Notes: generated by a model from the letters alone, not told the origin. A stretch of 21,316 nt of DNA from Nitriliruptoraceae bacterium (GCA_007134165.1 SLLJ01000305.1:1-21316), one strand, 5' to 3'. Shown: positions 6,249 to 13,005, counted from the stretch's first letter. Numbers and translations: made by a program.

Positions 6249-7496
6249 GTGGACGAGCACCACCACGGGTCCGACGTCGACCCCGACGAGCCGGCCGACC
6301 CGCCCGCTGAAGTCCCGGTGGTCGTGGACCGGCCGGTCGAAGCCCGTGCTCCCCTGCGCCATCCGGTCGCGCTGCTCGGGACCAGCGTGGCCGGGTTCGC
6401 GATGGGAGTTGCCGAGGTGGTGCCCGGTTTCTCGGGGGGGACCGTGGCGCTGGTCGCCGGGATCTACGAGCGGCTCGTCGCGGCGATCCGCCAGGCGACC
6501 CGGGCGCTGTCACTGGCGCTGCGGGGCCGGTTCGAGCCGGCGCTCAGAGCCCTGCTCGTGCTCGACTGGCCGTTCATCGCCGCGCTGCTGGTGGGCATGG
6601 TCGCGGCGCTGGCCACCGTGGCTTCCCCGTTACGGGCGCTGATCGACGAGCGGCCCGTCGAGCTCTCGGCGGTCTTTCTGGGGCTGGTACTCGGTGCGGC
6701 GGGGTTGGCGGCGCGCCGGCTTCGGGCGCCTTCGGGGTGGCTGGGCCTGGTGATGGTCGCCGCCGCCGCGGCCGCGTTCATGGCCCTGGGCATGGGCGGT
6801 GGGGTGCGTACCGACCCGTCGCTGCTGGCCATCCTGCTCGGCGGCATGATCGCCGTGTCGGCCTGGATCCTGCCGGGAGTGTCCGGGTCGTTCCTGCTGG
6901 TGGTACTCGGGCTGTATGCCATCGTGCTGGACGCCCTGGCCGACCTCGACCTCGGGGTACTGCTGGTGTTCGCGCTCGGCTGCGTGCTGGGGCTGGCGGC
7001 GTTCTCCACTCTGCTCAACTGGCTGCTTGCGAGATACCACGACCTGGTGCTCGCCGTGCTGATCGGGCTGATGCTCGGCAGCTCCCGGGTGCTGTGGCCC
7101 TGGCCGGCCGACGCGGGGATGGGCAGCCCGGAGCTCGGCGCCCCGGAGGGCGACGCCGCACTGCTCGCCGCGGCGCTCGGGCTGGTGGCCTTCGCCGCCA
7201 TCTGGATGCTCGGCCTGACCGCCACGGCGATCGAGCAGCGCCGGCTGCGGTGGGTCGAGCGTCGTGAGGCGGACCGGGGAACGGCCCTCGGAGGGGACCG
7301 GGATGCCGCCGGTGCCGTCGGAGAGGGCCCGCTGCTCGAAGCCGACGTGGTCGAGGCCGACGTTTTCGAGGCCGACGTGCTCGAGTCGGAGGCCCGCGAC
7401 GAGCAGCCGCCCGAGTTCGGCCCGGAGGCACCGCCGAGCGTCGACCCGCCCGAAGGCGTGGCCGAGCCCGGACGAGACGGTGCCGCCGCGGGATGA
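6249..7496 (+). CDS. DUF368 membrane protein, PopT-type polyprenyl-phosphate transporter
   Basis: A 415-aa integral membrane protein of the DUF368 family. Family members (PopT) were recently shown to return undecaprenyl phosphate across the membrane so that the lipid carrier of cell-wall synthesis is reused. The paired hallmark motifs are present: VVPGFSGGTVALVAGIYERL (57-76) and ILPGVSGSFLLVVLGLY (207-223), reflecting the internal duplication. Hydrophobic segments run from about residue 40 to 280 and again near 310-325. The first 38 residues are acidic and His/Pro-rich. The cytoplasmic-looking tail after about 330 is acidic and holds three copies of a five-residue repeat ending EADV (363-377). 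GTG 6249 is chosen for the strong Shine-Dalgarno sequence 4 nt upstream. It sits between dapD and dapC on the opposite strand. Its stop codon lies in a 16-bp tandem array. Confidence 0.9.
   Translation: MDEHHHGSDVDPDEPADPPAEVPVVVDRPVEARAPLRHPVALLGTSVAGFAMGVAEVVPGFSGGTVALVAGIYERLVAAIRQATRALSLALRGRFEPALRALLVLDWPFIAALLVGMVAALATVASPLRALIDERPVELSAVFLGLVLGAAGLAARRLRAPSGWLGLVMVAAAAAAFMALGMGGGVRTDPSLLAILLGGMIAVSAWILPGVSGSFLLVVLGLYAIVLDALADLDLGVLLVFALGCVLGLAAFSTLLNWLLARYHDLVLAVLIGLMLGSSRVLWPWPADAGMGSPELGAPEGDAALLAAALGLVAFAAIWMLGLTATAIEQRRLRWVERREADRGTALGGDRDAAGAVGEGPLLEADVVEADVFEADVLESEARDEQPPEFGPEAPPSVDPPEGVAEPGRDGAAAG
7335..7379 (+). repeat. 15-bp repeat in the DUF368 protein tail
   Basis: Three consecutive 15-bp units (7335, 7350, 7365), roughly NTCGAGGCCGACGTN, encode LEADV, VEADV and FEADV, with a partial fourth (LES). 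The reading frame is kept. It adds acidic residues to the C-terminal tail and is likely low-complexity sequence created by slippage. Confidence 0.8.
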
Positions 7497-7548
7497 GTCC
7501 GCAGCGGGATGAGTCCGCCGCGGGATGAGTCCGCCGCGGGGTGAGTCG
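7485..7548. repeat. 16-bp tandem array across the DUF368 stop codon
   Basis: Four units of GCCGCGGGATGAGTCC at 7485, 7501 (one mismatch), 7517 and 7533 (two mismatches). The stop codon TGA (7494-7496) is in the first unit, and the array fills most of the gap to the convergent dapC gene. Because 16 is not a multiple of three, each unit would also place a TGA in a different frame. Confidence 0.9.
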
Positions 7549-7554
7549 GCGGCG
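7532..7554. terminator. Possible bidirectional terminator between DUF368 gene and dapC
   Basis: CGCCGC (7532-7537) pairs with GCGGCG (7549-7554) around an 11-nt loop, between the ends of two convergent genes. Short and without a U tract, so weak. Confidence 0.3.
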
Positions 7555-7557
7555 TGC

Positions 7558-8733
7558 TCAGGCCGGCAGGCGTCCGGCCCCGATCGCGGCTGCCCAGCGC
7601 CCGATCGCCTCCCGACAGCCATCGACGGTCGGCACCAGCGCCAAGCGCAGCCAGCCGGTACCGCCCGGCCCGAACGCCCGGCCCGGCGTGGCCACGATGC
7701 GTTCACCCAGCAGGGCCTCGGCGTAGGCCGCATCGTCGCCTCCCGGTGCCCGGAACCAGACGTAGAAGGTCGCCTGCGATCCTGACACCTCGAGGTCGTG
7801 GGCGGCGAGGAACGCGAGCACCACCTGCCGCTTGGCGGCGAACACCGCGCGACGCTCGTCGACGTGCGTCTGGTCGTTCCAGGCCGCGATCGCGGCGGCC
7901 TGGACGAAGTCGGGTGAGGCGGTGCCCACGTTGGGGCGCAGCAACCGCAGGCGGGTGATCAGCGCCGGGTCGCCGATGATCGCTCCCGAGCGGTAGCCGG
8001 TCATGCCCGAGCGCTTCGACAGGGACACGAAGGCCAGCACGCCGGTCAGGTCCCCGTCGCAGGCCTCGAGCACGCTGGGGGCGGGGGTGTCGAACCAAAC
8101 CTCCTGGTAGCACTCGTCGGAGGCCAGGAGCAGATCGTGCTCCCTGGCCGCGGCCAGCTGCCGGCGGTAGTGCTCGACGTCGACGGTCGCACCGGTGGGG
8201 TTGTGCGGGTAGTTGATCCAGGCGGTGCAGGCCGCCGCGAGTCGATCGCCGGGTAGCTGTGCCAGATCCAGCCGCCAGCCCGCCTCGGCGCGGAGCGTGA
8301 CCGGGTCCGACCGACCGCCGGCGAACAGCGCCCCGCGGCCGTAGACCGGGTAGCCCGGTTCTCCCCACAGCACCGCCCGACGCGGTCCATGGGCGTCGAG
8401 CACCGCCAGCGGCAGGTGGAAGACGGCCTCTTTGCTTCCCGCTGAGGGCAGCACCTGCGTGTCAGGGTCCACCTCGACCCCGTGGCGGCGCGCCAGCCAC
8501 CCGGCGACCGCGACGCGCAGCTCCCGCTGCCCGGCAGCGGTGGGATAGCGGCTGACCGGCCCCACCGCGTCGACCAGCGCCCGGCGGATCGCGGGCGGGG
8601 TGGGTTCGTCGGGATCGCCGATCGAGAAGTCGGCCAGGGGTCGGCCGTCTGCCCGCAGATCGTTGGCCAGGTCCTGCAGCCGGGCGAGCGGGTAGCCGCC
8701 GAGCTGAGCGAGCGCCGGGTTCGAGGTCACCAT
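7558..8733 (-). CDS. dapC: Succinyldiaminopimelate aminotransferase (class I PLP enzyme)
   Basis: A 391-aa fold-type I aminotransferase. In the succinylase pathway DapC converts N-succinyl-2-amino-6-ketopimelate plus glutamate to N-succinyl-LL-diaminopimelate, the step between DapD and DapE encoded nearby. Active-site landmarks: NYPHNPTG (174-181, N178), the PLP-contacting D206 and Y209 in SDECYQ, the Schiff-base lysine K240 in SLSKRSGMTGYRSG, and R248. The start LGGYPLARLQDL is typical of actinobacterial DapC. Assignment as DapC rather than a related aminotransferase rests on this similarity and on dapD/dapE in the neighbourhood. ATG 8733 lies 8 nt after a TAGGCT -10-like box, suggesting a leaderless mRNA. 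Confidence 0.9.
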   Translation of the reverse strand: MVTSNPALAQLGGYPLARLQDLANDLRADGRPLADFSIGDPDEPTPPAIRRALVDAVGPVSRYPTAAGQRELRVAVAGWLARRHGVEVDPDTQVLPSAGSKEAVFHLPLAVLDAHGPRRAVLWGEPGYPVYGRGALFAGGRSDPVTLRAEAGWRLDLAQLPGDRLAAACTAWINYPHNPTGATVDVEHYRRQLAAAREHDLLLASDECYQEVWFDTPAPSVLEACDGDLTGVLAFVSLSKRSGMTGYRSGAIIGDPALITRLRLLRPNVGTASPDFVQAAAIAAWNDQTHVDERRAVFAAKRQVVLAFLAAHDLEVSGSQATFYVWFRAPGGDDAAYAEALLGERIVATPGRAFGPGGTGWLRLALVPTVDGCREAIGRWAAAIGAGRLPA

Positions 8734-8739
8734 GACCGG

Positions 8740-8777
8740 TCAGCCTACTGCCGGGTGGGGTGCCCGCAGTAGGCTGA
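8740..8777. promoter_or_regulatory. Divergent dapC/serB promoter within a 12-bp perfect inverted repeat
   Basis: TCAGCCTACTGC (8740-8751) and GCAGTAGGCTGA (8766-8777) are perfect inverted copies separated by 14 nt. Each arm holds a TAGGCT hexamer facing outward: 8770-8775 toward serB (GTG at 8783) and, on the minus strand, 8747-8742 toward dapC (ATG at 8733). The symmetric ACTGC parts fall where the -35 of the opposite promoter would be. It may be a pair of mirror-image core promoters, or also an operator for a dimeric regulator. Confidence 0.6.
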
Positions 8778-8782
8778 TGGGC

Positions 8783-9994
8783 GTGGACGACCTGCTGCGC
8801 ACCGTGCTGGTCCGGTGCACCGGACGCGACCGACCCGGCATCACGACCGGGCTGCTGGGAGTGCTCGCCCACGCCGGGGTGGAGTTGTACGACATGGAGC
8901 AGGTCGTGGTGCGCGACCGGCTCACCCTGGACCTGCTGGTGGGTATGGGCGACGACGACGATGTGCTCAAGGACCTGCTGTTCCATGGCTGGGAGCACGG
9001 TCTGGCGCTGGACTTCGAGGTGGTCGAGGAGGGTGGAGGTGCACCGCCCACCCCCACGAACCGGGCCGTGGTGACCGTCATCGGCCAGGTGCTCGCCCCG
9101 GCGGCACTGGCCGCGGTGACCGGAGCGATTGCGGCTGGACACGGCAACATCGACCGCATCCAGCGTCTCGCCCGACACCCCGTCGTCGCCTTCGAGTTCG
9201 TCGTCGTCGATGGCGACATCGACCGTATGCGCGTGGCCCTGATCGAGGCCAGCCGCACTCACGAGGTCGATGTTGCGGTCCAGCGGGAGAGTCTGGAGCG
9301 CCGCGGCAAGCGGCTGGTCGTGCTCGACGTCGATTCCACGCTGATCCAGGACGAGGTCATCGAACTGCTCGCCGCCGAGGCCGGCTGCGGGGCCGAGGTG
9401 GCCGAGATCACCGCCCGGGCGATGGCCGGCGAGCTCGACTTCGAGGAGTCACTGCGCGAGCGGGTGTCCCGGCTCGCCGGCACCGAGGCCGACGTCTTCG
9501 AACGTGTCGGTGACCAGGTCCGACTCACCCCGGGCGCTCGCACCTTCGTGCGTACGCTCAAGCGACTGGGCTACACCGTCGCGGTGGTCTCCGGCGGGTT
9601 CACCCCGATCACCGACCGTCTGGCCGCCGAGCTCGGCCTCGACCACGCCATCGCCAACACCTTGGAGGTGGTCGACGGCCGGCTCACCGGGCGGTTGCTC
9701 GGTTCGGTCGTCGACCGGGCCGGCAAGGCCGAGGTGCTGCGACGTATCGCTGCCGCCGAGCACATCCCCCTCGAGCAGGTCGTCGCGATCGGGGACGGTG
9801 CCAACGACCTCGACATGCTGGCAGCCGCGGGGCTCGGGATCGCGTTCAACGCCAAGCCGGTGGTGCGCGCCCAGGCGGACACCGCAGTGTCGGTGCCCTA
9901 CCTCGATGCGATCCTGTTCCTGCTCGGCATCCGCCGCGACGAGGTCGAGTCAGTCGACGGTGACGACGGCGGTGGGTTGGTCGGGGGGCCGTGA
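8783..9994 (+). CDS. serB: Phosphoserine phosphatase with two ACT domains
   Basis: Hydrolyses O-phospho-L-serine to L-serine, the last step of serine synthesis, in the cytoplasm. The 403-aa protein has the mycobacterial SerB2 layout: two N-terminal ACT regulatory domains (about 1-82 and 93-165) that in this family bind amino acids, followed by a HAD phosphatase domain. HAD motifs: DVDST (182-186, nucleophile D182), SGGF (270-273), K315, and GDGANDLDM (337-345). ATG 8777 is also in frame, but it begins one base after a TAGGCT -10-like box. A transcript from that box would start at about 8782-8783, so the GTG at 8783 is the likely, leaderless start. Divergent from dapC. Confidence 0.95.
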   Translation: MDDLLRTVLVRCTGRDRPGITTGLLGVLAHAGVELYDMEQVVVRDRLTLDLLVGMGDDDDVLKDLLFHGWEHGLALDFEVVEEGGGAPPTPTNRAVVTVIGQVLAPAALAAVTGAIAAGHGNIDRIQRLARHPVVAFEFVVVDGDIDRMRVALIEASRTHEVDVAVQRESLERRGKRLVVLDVDSTLIQDEVIELLAAEAGCGAEVAEITARAMAGELDFEESLRERVSRLAGTEADVFERVGDQVRLTPGARTFVRTLKRLGYTVAVVSGGFTPITDRLAAELGLDHAIANTLEVVDGRLTGRLLGSVVDRAGKAEVLRRIAAAEHIPLEQVVAIGDGANDLDMLAAAGLGIAFNAKPVVRAQADTAVSVPYLDAILFLLGIRRDEVESVDGDDGGGLVGGP

Positions 9995-10143
9995 CGCGGA
10001 TGCGGCGCTCGCGGCACAGGTCGAGGGCTGGTCGCCCATGTGTTCGCGGGTCGACAACTTGCGTGGGCGGGGGTTTCGTGCGGGTGTGCGGTCGGTGGTC
10101 GGCGTGAGCTTGCGTGGGCGGGGGCCGTGACCGGGGCACCGCG
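9995..10143. other. Gap between convergent serB and the GNAT gene, with a 16-bp direct repeat
   Basis: No gene is supported. CTTGCGTGGGCGGGGG occurs twice (10058-10073 and 10109-10124), 51 nt apart. GGGGGCCGTGAC likewise occurs at the serB stop and again near 10120. The pattern suggests a local duplication. No clear terminator hairpin is visible. Confidence 0.5.
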
Positions 10144-11238
10144 CTAGCGGCGCGCGGGCGCGTCGGCCCCGATGCGCCGCTCGAGCACGTCGGTGCGCCG
10201 CACCACGCGCATCCCCGCCCGGCGGTACAGCCCGACCGCGCCTTCGAGGTCGACGTCGTCGACGTCGAGTGCTGCCCCGGTCAGCCCGCGTGCGCGGAAC
10301 GCGGCGAAGGCCGTACGCAGCAGCGCCATGCCCACCCCACGACGCCGCCAGCCGGGGACCACGGCCAGGTCTCGCACCAGCCCGTCGTGGGCGGCACCCG
10401 GGGATCCGGCCCGGCACACCGCGAGTCCGACGATCGCACGCGACTGGCCCACGGGACGGCGGACGTCAGTCGACCCGTCGACCTCGTCGACCTCGTCGAC
10501 CTTGGTGGCCTCCTCGACCTCGTCGACCTCGGCGAGCAGTACGAGTTGCGGGTCGAGATCCCCGCGGCCGAATCGGTCGGCCACGTAGTCCTCCAGCCGG
10601 ATCGGCAGGTGGGTCGGTACCGCGGCGAACGCCCGCTGGTGAGCCTGCCAGACCCGCTCCTCATCCTCGCCGGGCACCAAGGCCCGGCACCGCACCCCGC
10701 TGGGCCAGGCCGGCGCCGGCGGCGCGGCGTGCAGGTCCAGTCGCAGCGTCAGCAGGTGCCGCACCGGCTGGAACTCGCGTCGGGCGAAGAAGCCACGTGC
10801 CTCATCGTCGCCGTCCACGACCGTGGCGGTCAGCAGTGCCGAAGGCCGACGGTGGGCGCGGGCCTCGCGGCGGGCACGGTCGATGGCCTGTTCCACCAGG
10901 AACCGTCCGATCCCTCGACCGGTGTGCGCCGGGTGCACGCGACCGTCGCTGGTCACGATCACCTCGCCGTCGCAGGGATCCACCTCGACGTCGAGATCGC
11001 CGTAGGCGACCAGCCTCGGCATGGCCCGGGGATCCTCCACGAGCCGCGCATCGGTCAGGTGCGCAAGCTGCGACCACCGTGCCTCGAGGTCCCCGCGTCG
11101 CACCGTGACGGCGCCGATCCGCGCCAGCGAGCAGGTGGCGTACAGCGCCGCCACCGCCGACAGGTCCGTCCATGCGGCCGCGCGCGTTGTGAGGCCGGCG
11201 GGCGCCGCCGATGTTGGTCGCGGATCGCGGGGTCGCAT
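10144..11238 (-). CDS. Tandem GNAT acetyltransferase, mycothiol synthase (MshD)-like
   Basis: A 364-aa protein with two GNAT acyl-CoA-binding domains. The first has VHPAHTGRGIGRFLVEQAI (101-119). The second has the better-formed acetyl-CoA loop, VVPGWRRRGVGMALLRTAF (293-311), followed by ALDVDDVDLEGAVGLYRRAGM (323-343), the usual GNAT end with Asn/Asp and Tyr. The tandem layout and the second domain resemble MshD, which acetylates Cys-GlcN-Ins to mycothiol, but overall similarity by eye is modest and other substrates are possible. Residues 237-254 are an inserted acidic Val-Asp-Glu repeat between the domains. ATG 11238 lies 6 nt after a TAGCAT -10-like box, suggesting a leaderless transcript. 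Divergent from the gene at 11318. Confidence 0.8.
   Translation of the reverse strand: MRPRDPRPTSAAPAGLTTRAAAWTDLSAVAALYATCSLARIGAVTVRRGDLEARWSQLAHLTDARLVEDPRAMPRLVAYGDLDVEVDPCDGEVIVTSDGRVHPAHTGRGIGRFLVEQAIDRARREARAHRRPSALLTATVVDGDDEARGFFARREFQPVRHLLTLRLDLHAAPPAPAWPSGVRCRALVPGEDEERVWQAHQRAFAAVPTHLPIRLEDYVADRFGRGDLDPQLVLLAEVDEVEEATKVDEVDEVDGSTDVRRPVGQSRAIVGLAVCRAGSPGAAHDGLVRDLAVVPGWRRRGVGMALLRTAFAAFRARGLTGAALDVDDVDLEGAVGLYRRAGMRVVRRTDVLERRIGADAPARR
10477..10530 (-). repeat. Acidic 9-bp repeat in the GNAT gene
   Basis: Units close to GACGAGGTC (minus strand) repeat at 9-bp spacing and encode VDE-type triplets (EVDEVEEATKVDEVDEVD, residues 237-254). The in-frame insertion lies between the two GNAT domains, where it should be a flexible acidic loop. 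Confidence 0.75.
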
Positions 11239-11244
11239 CGCGCG

Positions 11245-11250
11245 ATGCTA
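11245..11250 (-). promoter_or_regulatory. -10-like hexamer for the GNAT gene
   Basis: TAGCAT on the minus strand, ending 6 nt before ATG 11238, the spacing expected for a leaderless mRNA. Confidence 0.45.
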
Positions 11251-11266
11251 CGTCGGTTGCGCCCAC

Positions 11267-11272
11267 TACCCT
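11267..11272 (+). promoter_or_regulatory. -10-like hexamer for the gene at 11318
   Basis: TACCCT, predicting a transcript start near 11279. The leader of about 39 nt carries an AAGGAG ribosome-binding site at 11306-11311. No good -35 box. Confidence 0.35.
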
Positions 11273-11317
11273 CGTGGGTCGCTGCACGAAGCGCCCGTCC
11301 CCGGCAAGGAGTCCGGT

Positions 11318-12118
11318 GTGCCACGCGTCACCCTCTACCACCTCACCAGGCCGCGGCGGCTGCCGCTGATCGAGGAGAAGGGGCTGCGCACGCGGGCGGA
11401 TCTCTCGGGGCTGCTCGGCCCGCCGAGCACGTTCGACGTCGCCGCCCCGGGGCGCTACGCCCATGGGAAGCGCGTGTCGGGCTGGTGGTCGCTCGACCAT
11501 GCGCGCACCCGGAGCGGTGAGCTCGGCGGTGGGCTGGTCAGCTACACCGTCGACCCGGCCAAGACGCTGGCGGCTCCCGCCGAGCAGCGCGAGACGGCGG
11601 ACGTCGACGACTACTGGGCCGCTGCCCGCCCACTGCGCGACTGGCTGGCCGACGGCGAGCCGCCCGCGGACCTCGAGGTGCACCAGAACCAGCCGGTGCG
11701 GGCCAAGCACGTGCGGCTGCACGCACCGCTGCTGACCGAGGACGAGCTTGGTCCCTACGCCCCCCTGGTGGCGGCGACCGCCGATGAGGACCGGTTGTCG
11801 GCCAAGGCGCTGATGCACCTGGCGATCATCGCGGCCGACGGGGACTTCGACAGCCAGGCGTTCGCAGCGGCCTGCGCCCTGGCCTGGCGCGACGAGCCCG
11901 ATGACGACGGGCTGATCCGGGAGCTGCGCCAGCTCGGGCCCGACAACGTCGTCAGCGCTGTGCTCGCCGAGCTCAACGCCACCGCTCCGGATGCTGTGCC
12001 GCCGCTGCGTGCAGCGCTCGAAGGAACCCGCGAGTGGGCCGAGGAGCACGGGATCGACACCAAGGACGCACTGTTCGCCCGCACCGCGGAGCTGCTCGGA
12101 CTGCTCGCCGACGACTGA
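11318..12118 (+). CDS. Uncharacterised 266-aa protein, possible ADP-ribosyltransferase-like N-terminus
   Basis: I do not recognise this protein as a named family. GTG 11318 is preceded by a good AAGGAG (11306-11311, 6 nt away). The N-terminus TLYHLTRPRRLPLIEEKGLR (residues 4-23) has the 'YH(I/L)T ... I...GL' pattern that opens DarT/DUF4433, RNA 2'-phosphotransferase and similar ART-fold proteins. WWSLDHA (54-60) could match the 'S.(D)..A' second strand of such folds. Residues 108-145 contain an Asp/Glu-rich linker and a HVRLHAPLL strand. The last third (about 165-266) is helical and acidic with few motifs. The ART reading is inference from short patterns, with no catalytic triad confirmed. 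It has no signal peptide or membrane segment. Divergent from the GNAT gene and convergent with the cold-shock-like gene, it is probably expressed alone. Confidence 0.75.
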   Translation: MPRVTLYHLTRPRRLPLIEEKGLRTRADLSGLLGPPSTFDVAAPGRYAHGKRVSGWWSLDHARTRSGELGGGLVSYTVDPAKTLAAPAEQRETADVDDYWAAARPLRDWLADGEPPADLEVHQNQPVRAKHVRLHAPLLTEDELGPYAPLVAATADEDRLSAKALMHLAIIAADGDFDSQAFAAACALAWRDEPDDDGLIRELRQLGPDNVVSAVLAELNATAPDAVPPLRAALEGTREWAEEHGIDTKDALFARTAELLGLLADD

Positions 12119-12154
12119 TCGTGGCGCCGCCCGGCTACCTCCGACGGTTGCTGC

Positions 12155-12361
12155 TCACAGGCTCACGAGGTTGAGCCGGGTGACGGTGACCTCGTCCTGC
12201 TCCTCCTCGAGCTCGAAGCGCACGCGTTGGCCGATGCGCAGCTCCATCAGGCCCGAGGCGCGGAACGCCTCGGCGTCGAACGCGAGCTCACGCAGGCTGT
12301 CGTCGAGCAGCGAGCCCGACCTCGTGCCGGGGTCGAAGTTACGGACCGTTCCTTGGGGCAT
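12155..12361 (-). CDS. Cold-shock-domain-like small protein
   Basis: A 68-aa protein with cold-shock-domain outline: MPQGTVRNFDPGTRSGSLL at the start corresponds to M..GTVK.F....GFGFI of CspA, then ELAFDAEAF, GQRVRFELEEE and a final VTRLNLVSL strand. Cold-shock proteins are OB-fold single-stranded nucleic-acid binders. The aromatic RNP1 residues are absent (RSGSLL instead of KGFGFI) and RNP2 is lost too, so RNA binding, if any, must be different. ATG 12361 with GAGG 7 nt upstream is preferred over the in-frame GTG at 12376. Divergent from the LapA-domain gene, with overlapping -10 boxes. Confidence 0.8.
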   Translation of the reverse strand: MPQGTVRNFDPGTRSGSLLDDSLRELAFDAEAFRASGLMELRIGQRVRFELEEEQDEVTVTRLNLVSL

Positions 12362-12394
12362 GGGGCGACCTCGCACAGGTGGGCGGCGGGTGGC

Positions 12395-12404
12395 AGACTA
12401 GCGT
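12395..12404. promoter_or_regulatory. Overlapping divergent -10-like hexamers (cold-shock-like gene / LapA gene)
   Basis: The ten bases AGACTAGCGT contain TAGTCT on the minus strand (12400-12395) and TAGCGT on the plus strand (12399-12404), sharing the TA step. Predicted starts are near 12388 (minus, 27-nt leader to ATG 12361) and 12411 (plus, 58-nt leader to ATG 12469). RNA polymerase could not open both at once. Confidence 0.45.
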
Positions 12405-12468
12405 CGTGACGCAGCAGGCCCGTGGTCGTGCCACGGCACGCGGCCCGTGGCGCACAGGGAGGGCGATC

Positions 12469-12999
12469 ATGTCCAAGACATCGGGTTCCGGGGAACGTGG
12501 CGAGCAGCCGCTCGACCCTCGTCGCGCCGAGGGTCGAGCAGCCGGTGGACCGCCAGCGGGTTCGACGCCGCCCCCTACCGGTTCCCGTCCGGACGCTACG
12601 GCCCCGCGTGGAGGGCAGGATCCAGCACGGCCCTCGGCTCCGGATGCCGCAACCCCGGCCGCGCCCCCGACGGACGACAAGCCGCCGGTGCCGTTCACCC
12701 AGCAGCTCGGCCGGGTCTCGCTGGTCGTGCTCGCCGTGCTGTTCGTCGTCTTCGCGCTCGCCAACGCGCAGGCGGTGGACTTCTCCTGGGTGTTCGGGGA
12801 GACCGAGGTCCTGCGCGACTCCCGCGGCCGGCCCGTCAGCGGCGGCGTCCCGCTGATCGTGCTGCTGATCGCCTCGTTCGTATTCGGGGCGCTGGTCACG
12901 GCCCTGGCGATCTTTCAGGTCCGGCGCGCGCGGTCCCACCGCGAGACGGCGGCCAAGGCCGGGCGCAGGGGCCGCCGATCGCCCAAGGACGCGCCCTGA
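12469..12999 (+). CDS. LapA-domain (DUF1049) membrane protein
   Basis: A 176-aa protein with a long Pro/Ala/Gly/Arg-rich N-terminal region (about residues 1-78) that should be disordered and cytoplasmic. It is followed by two membrane segments: VSLVVLAVLFVVFALANA (about 83-100) and PLIVLLIASFVFGALVTALA (about 128-147). Between them is the family's short extracytoplasmic loop with V.FSWVFGE, and after them a basic tail (RRARSHRE...). LapA/LapB proteins in E. coli help control lipopolysaccharide synthesis, but actinobacterial members have no established role. ATG 12469 follows a GGGAGGG ribosome-binding site by 6 nt. An earlier in-frame start near 12406 lacks a Shine-Dalgarno sequence and sits on the predicted promoter. 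Confidence 0.85.
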   Translation: MSKTSGSGERGEQPLDPRRAEGRAAGGPPAGSTPPPTGSRPDATAPRGGQDPARPSAPDAATPAAPPTDDKPPVPFTQQLGRVSLVVLAVLFVVFALANAQAVDFSWVFGETEVLRDSRGRPVSGGVPLIVLLIASFVFGALVTALAIFQVRRARSHRETAAKAGRRGRRSPKDAP

Positions 13000-13005
13000 G
13001 CAGCG

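Noticed and set aside
10032..10047. LexA/SOS-box-like site (TCGCCC ATGT GTTCGC)
   Set aside because: It matches 9 of the 12 arm positions of the actinobacterial consensus (TCGAAC-N4-GTTCGA), losing two of six in the left arm, and lies between two convergent gene ends, not before a start.
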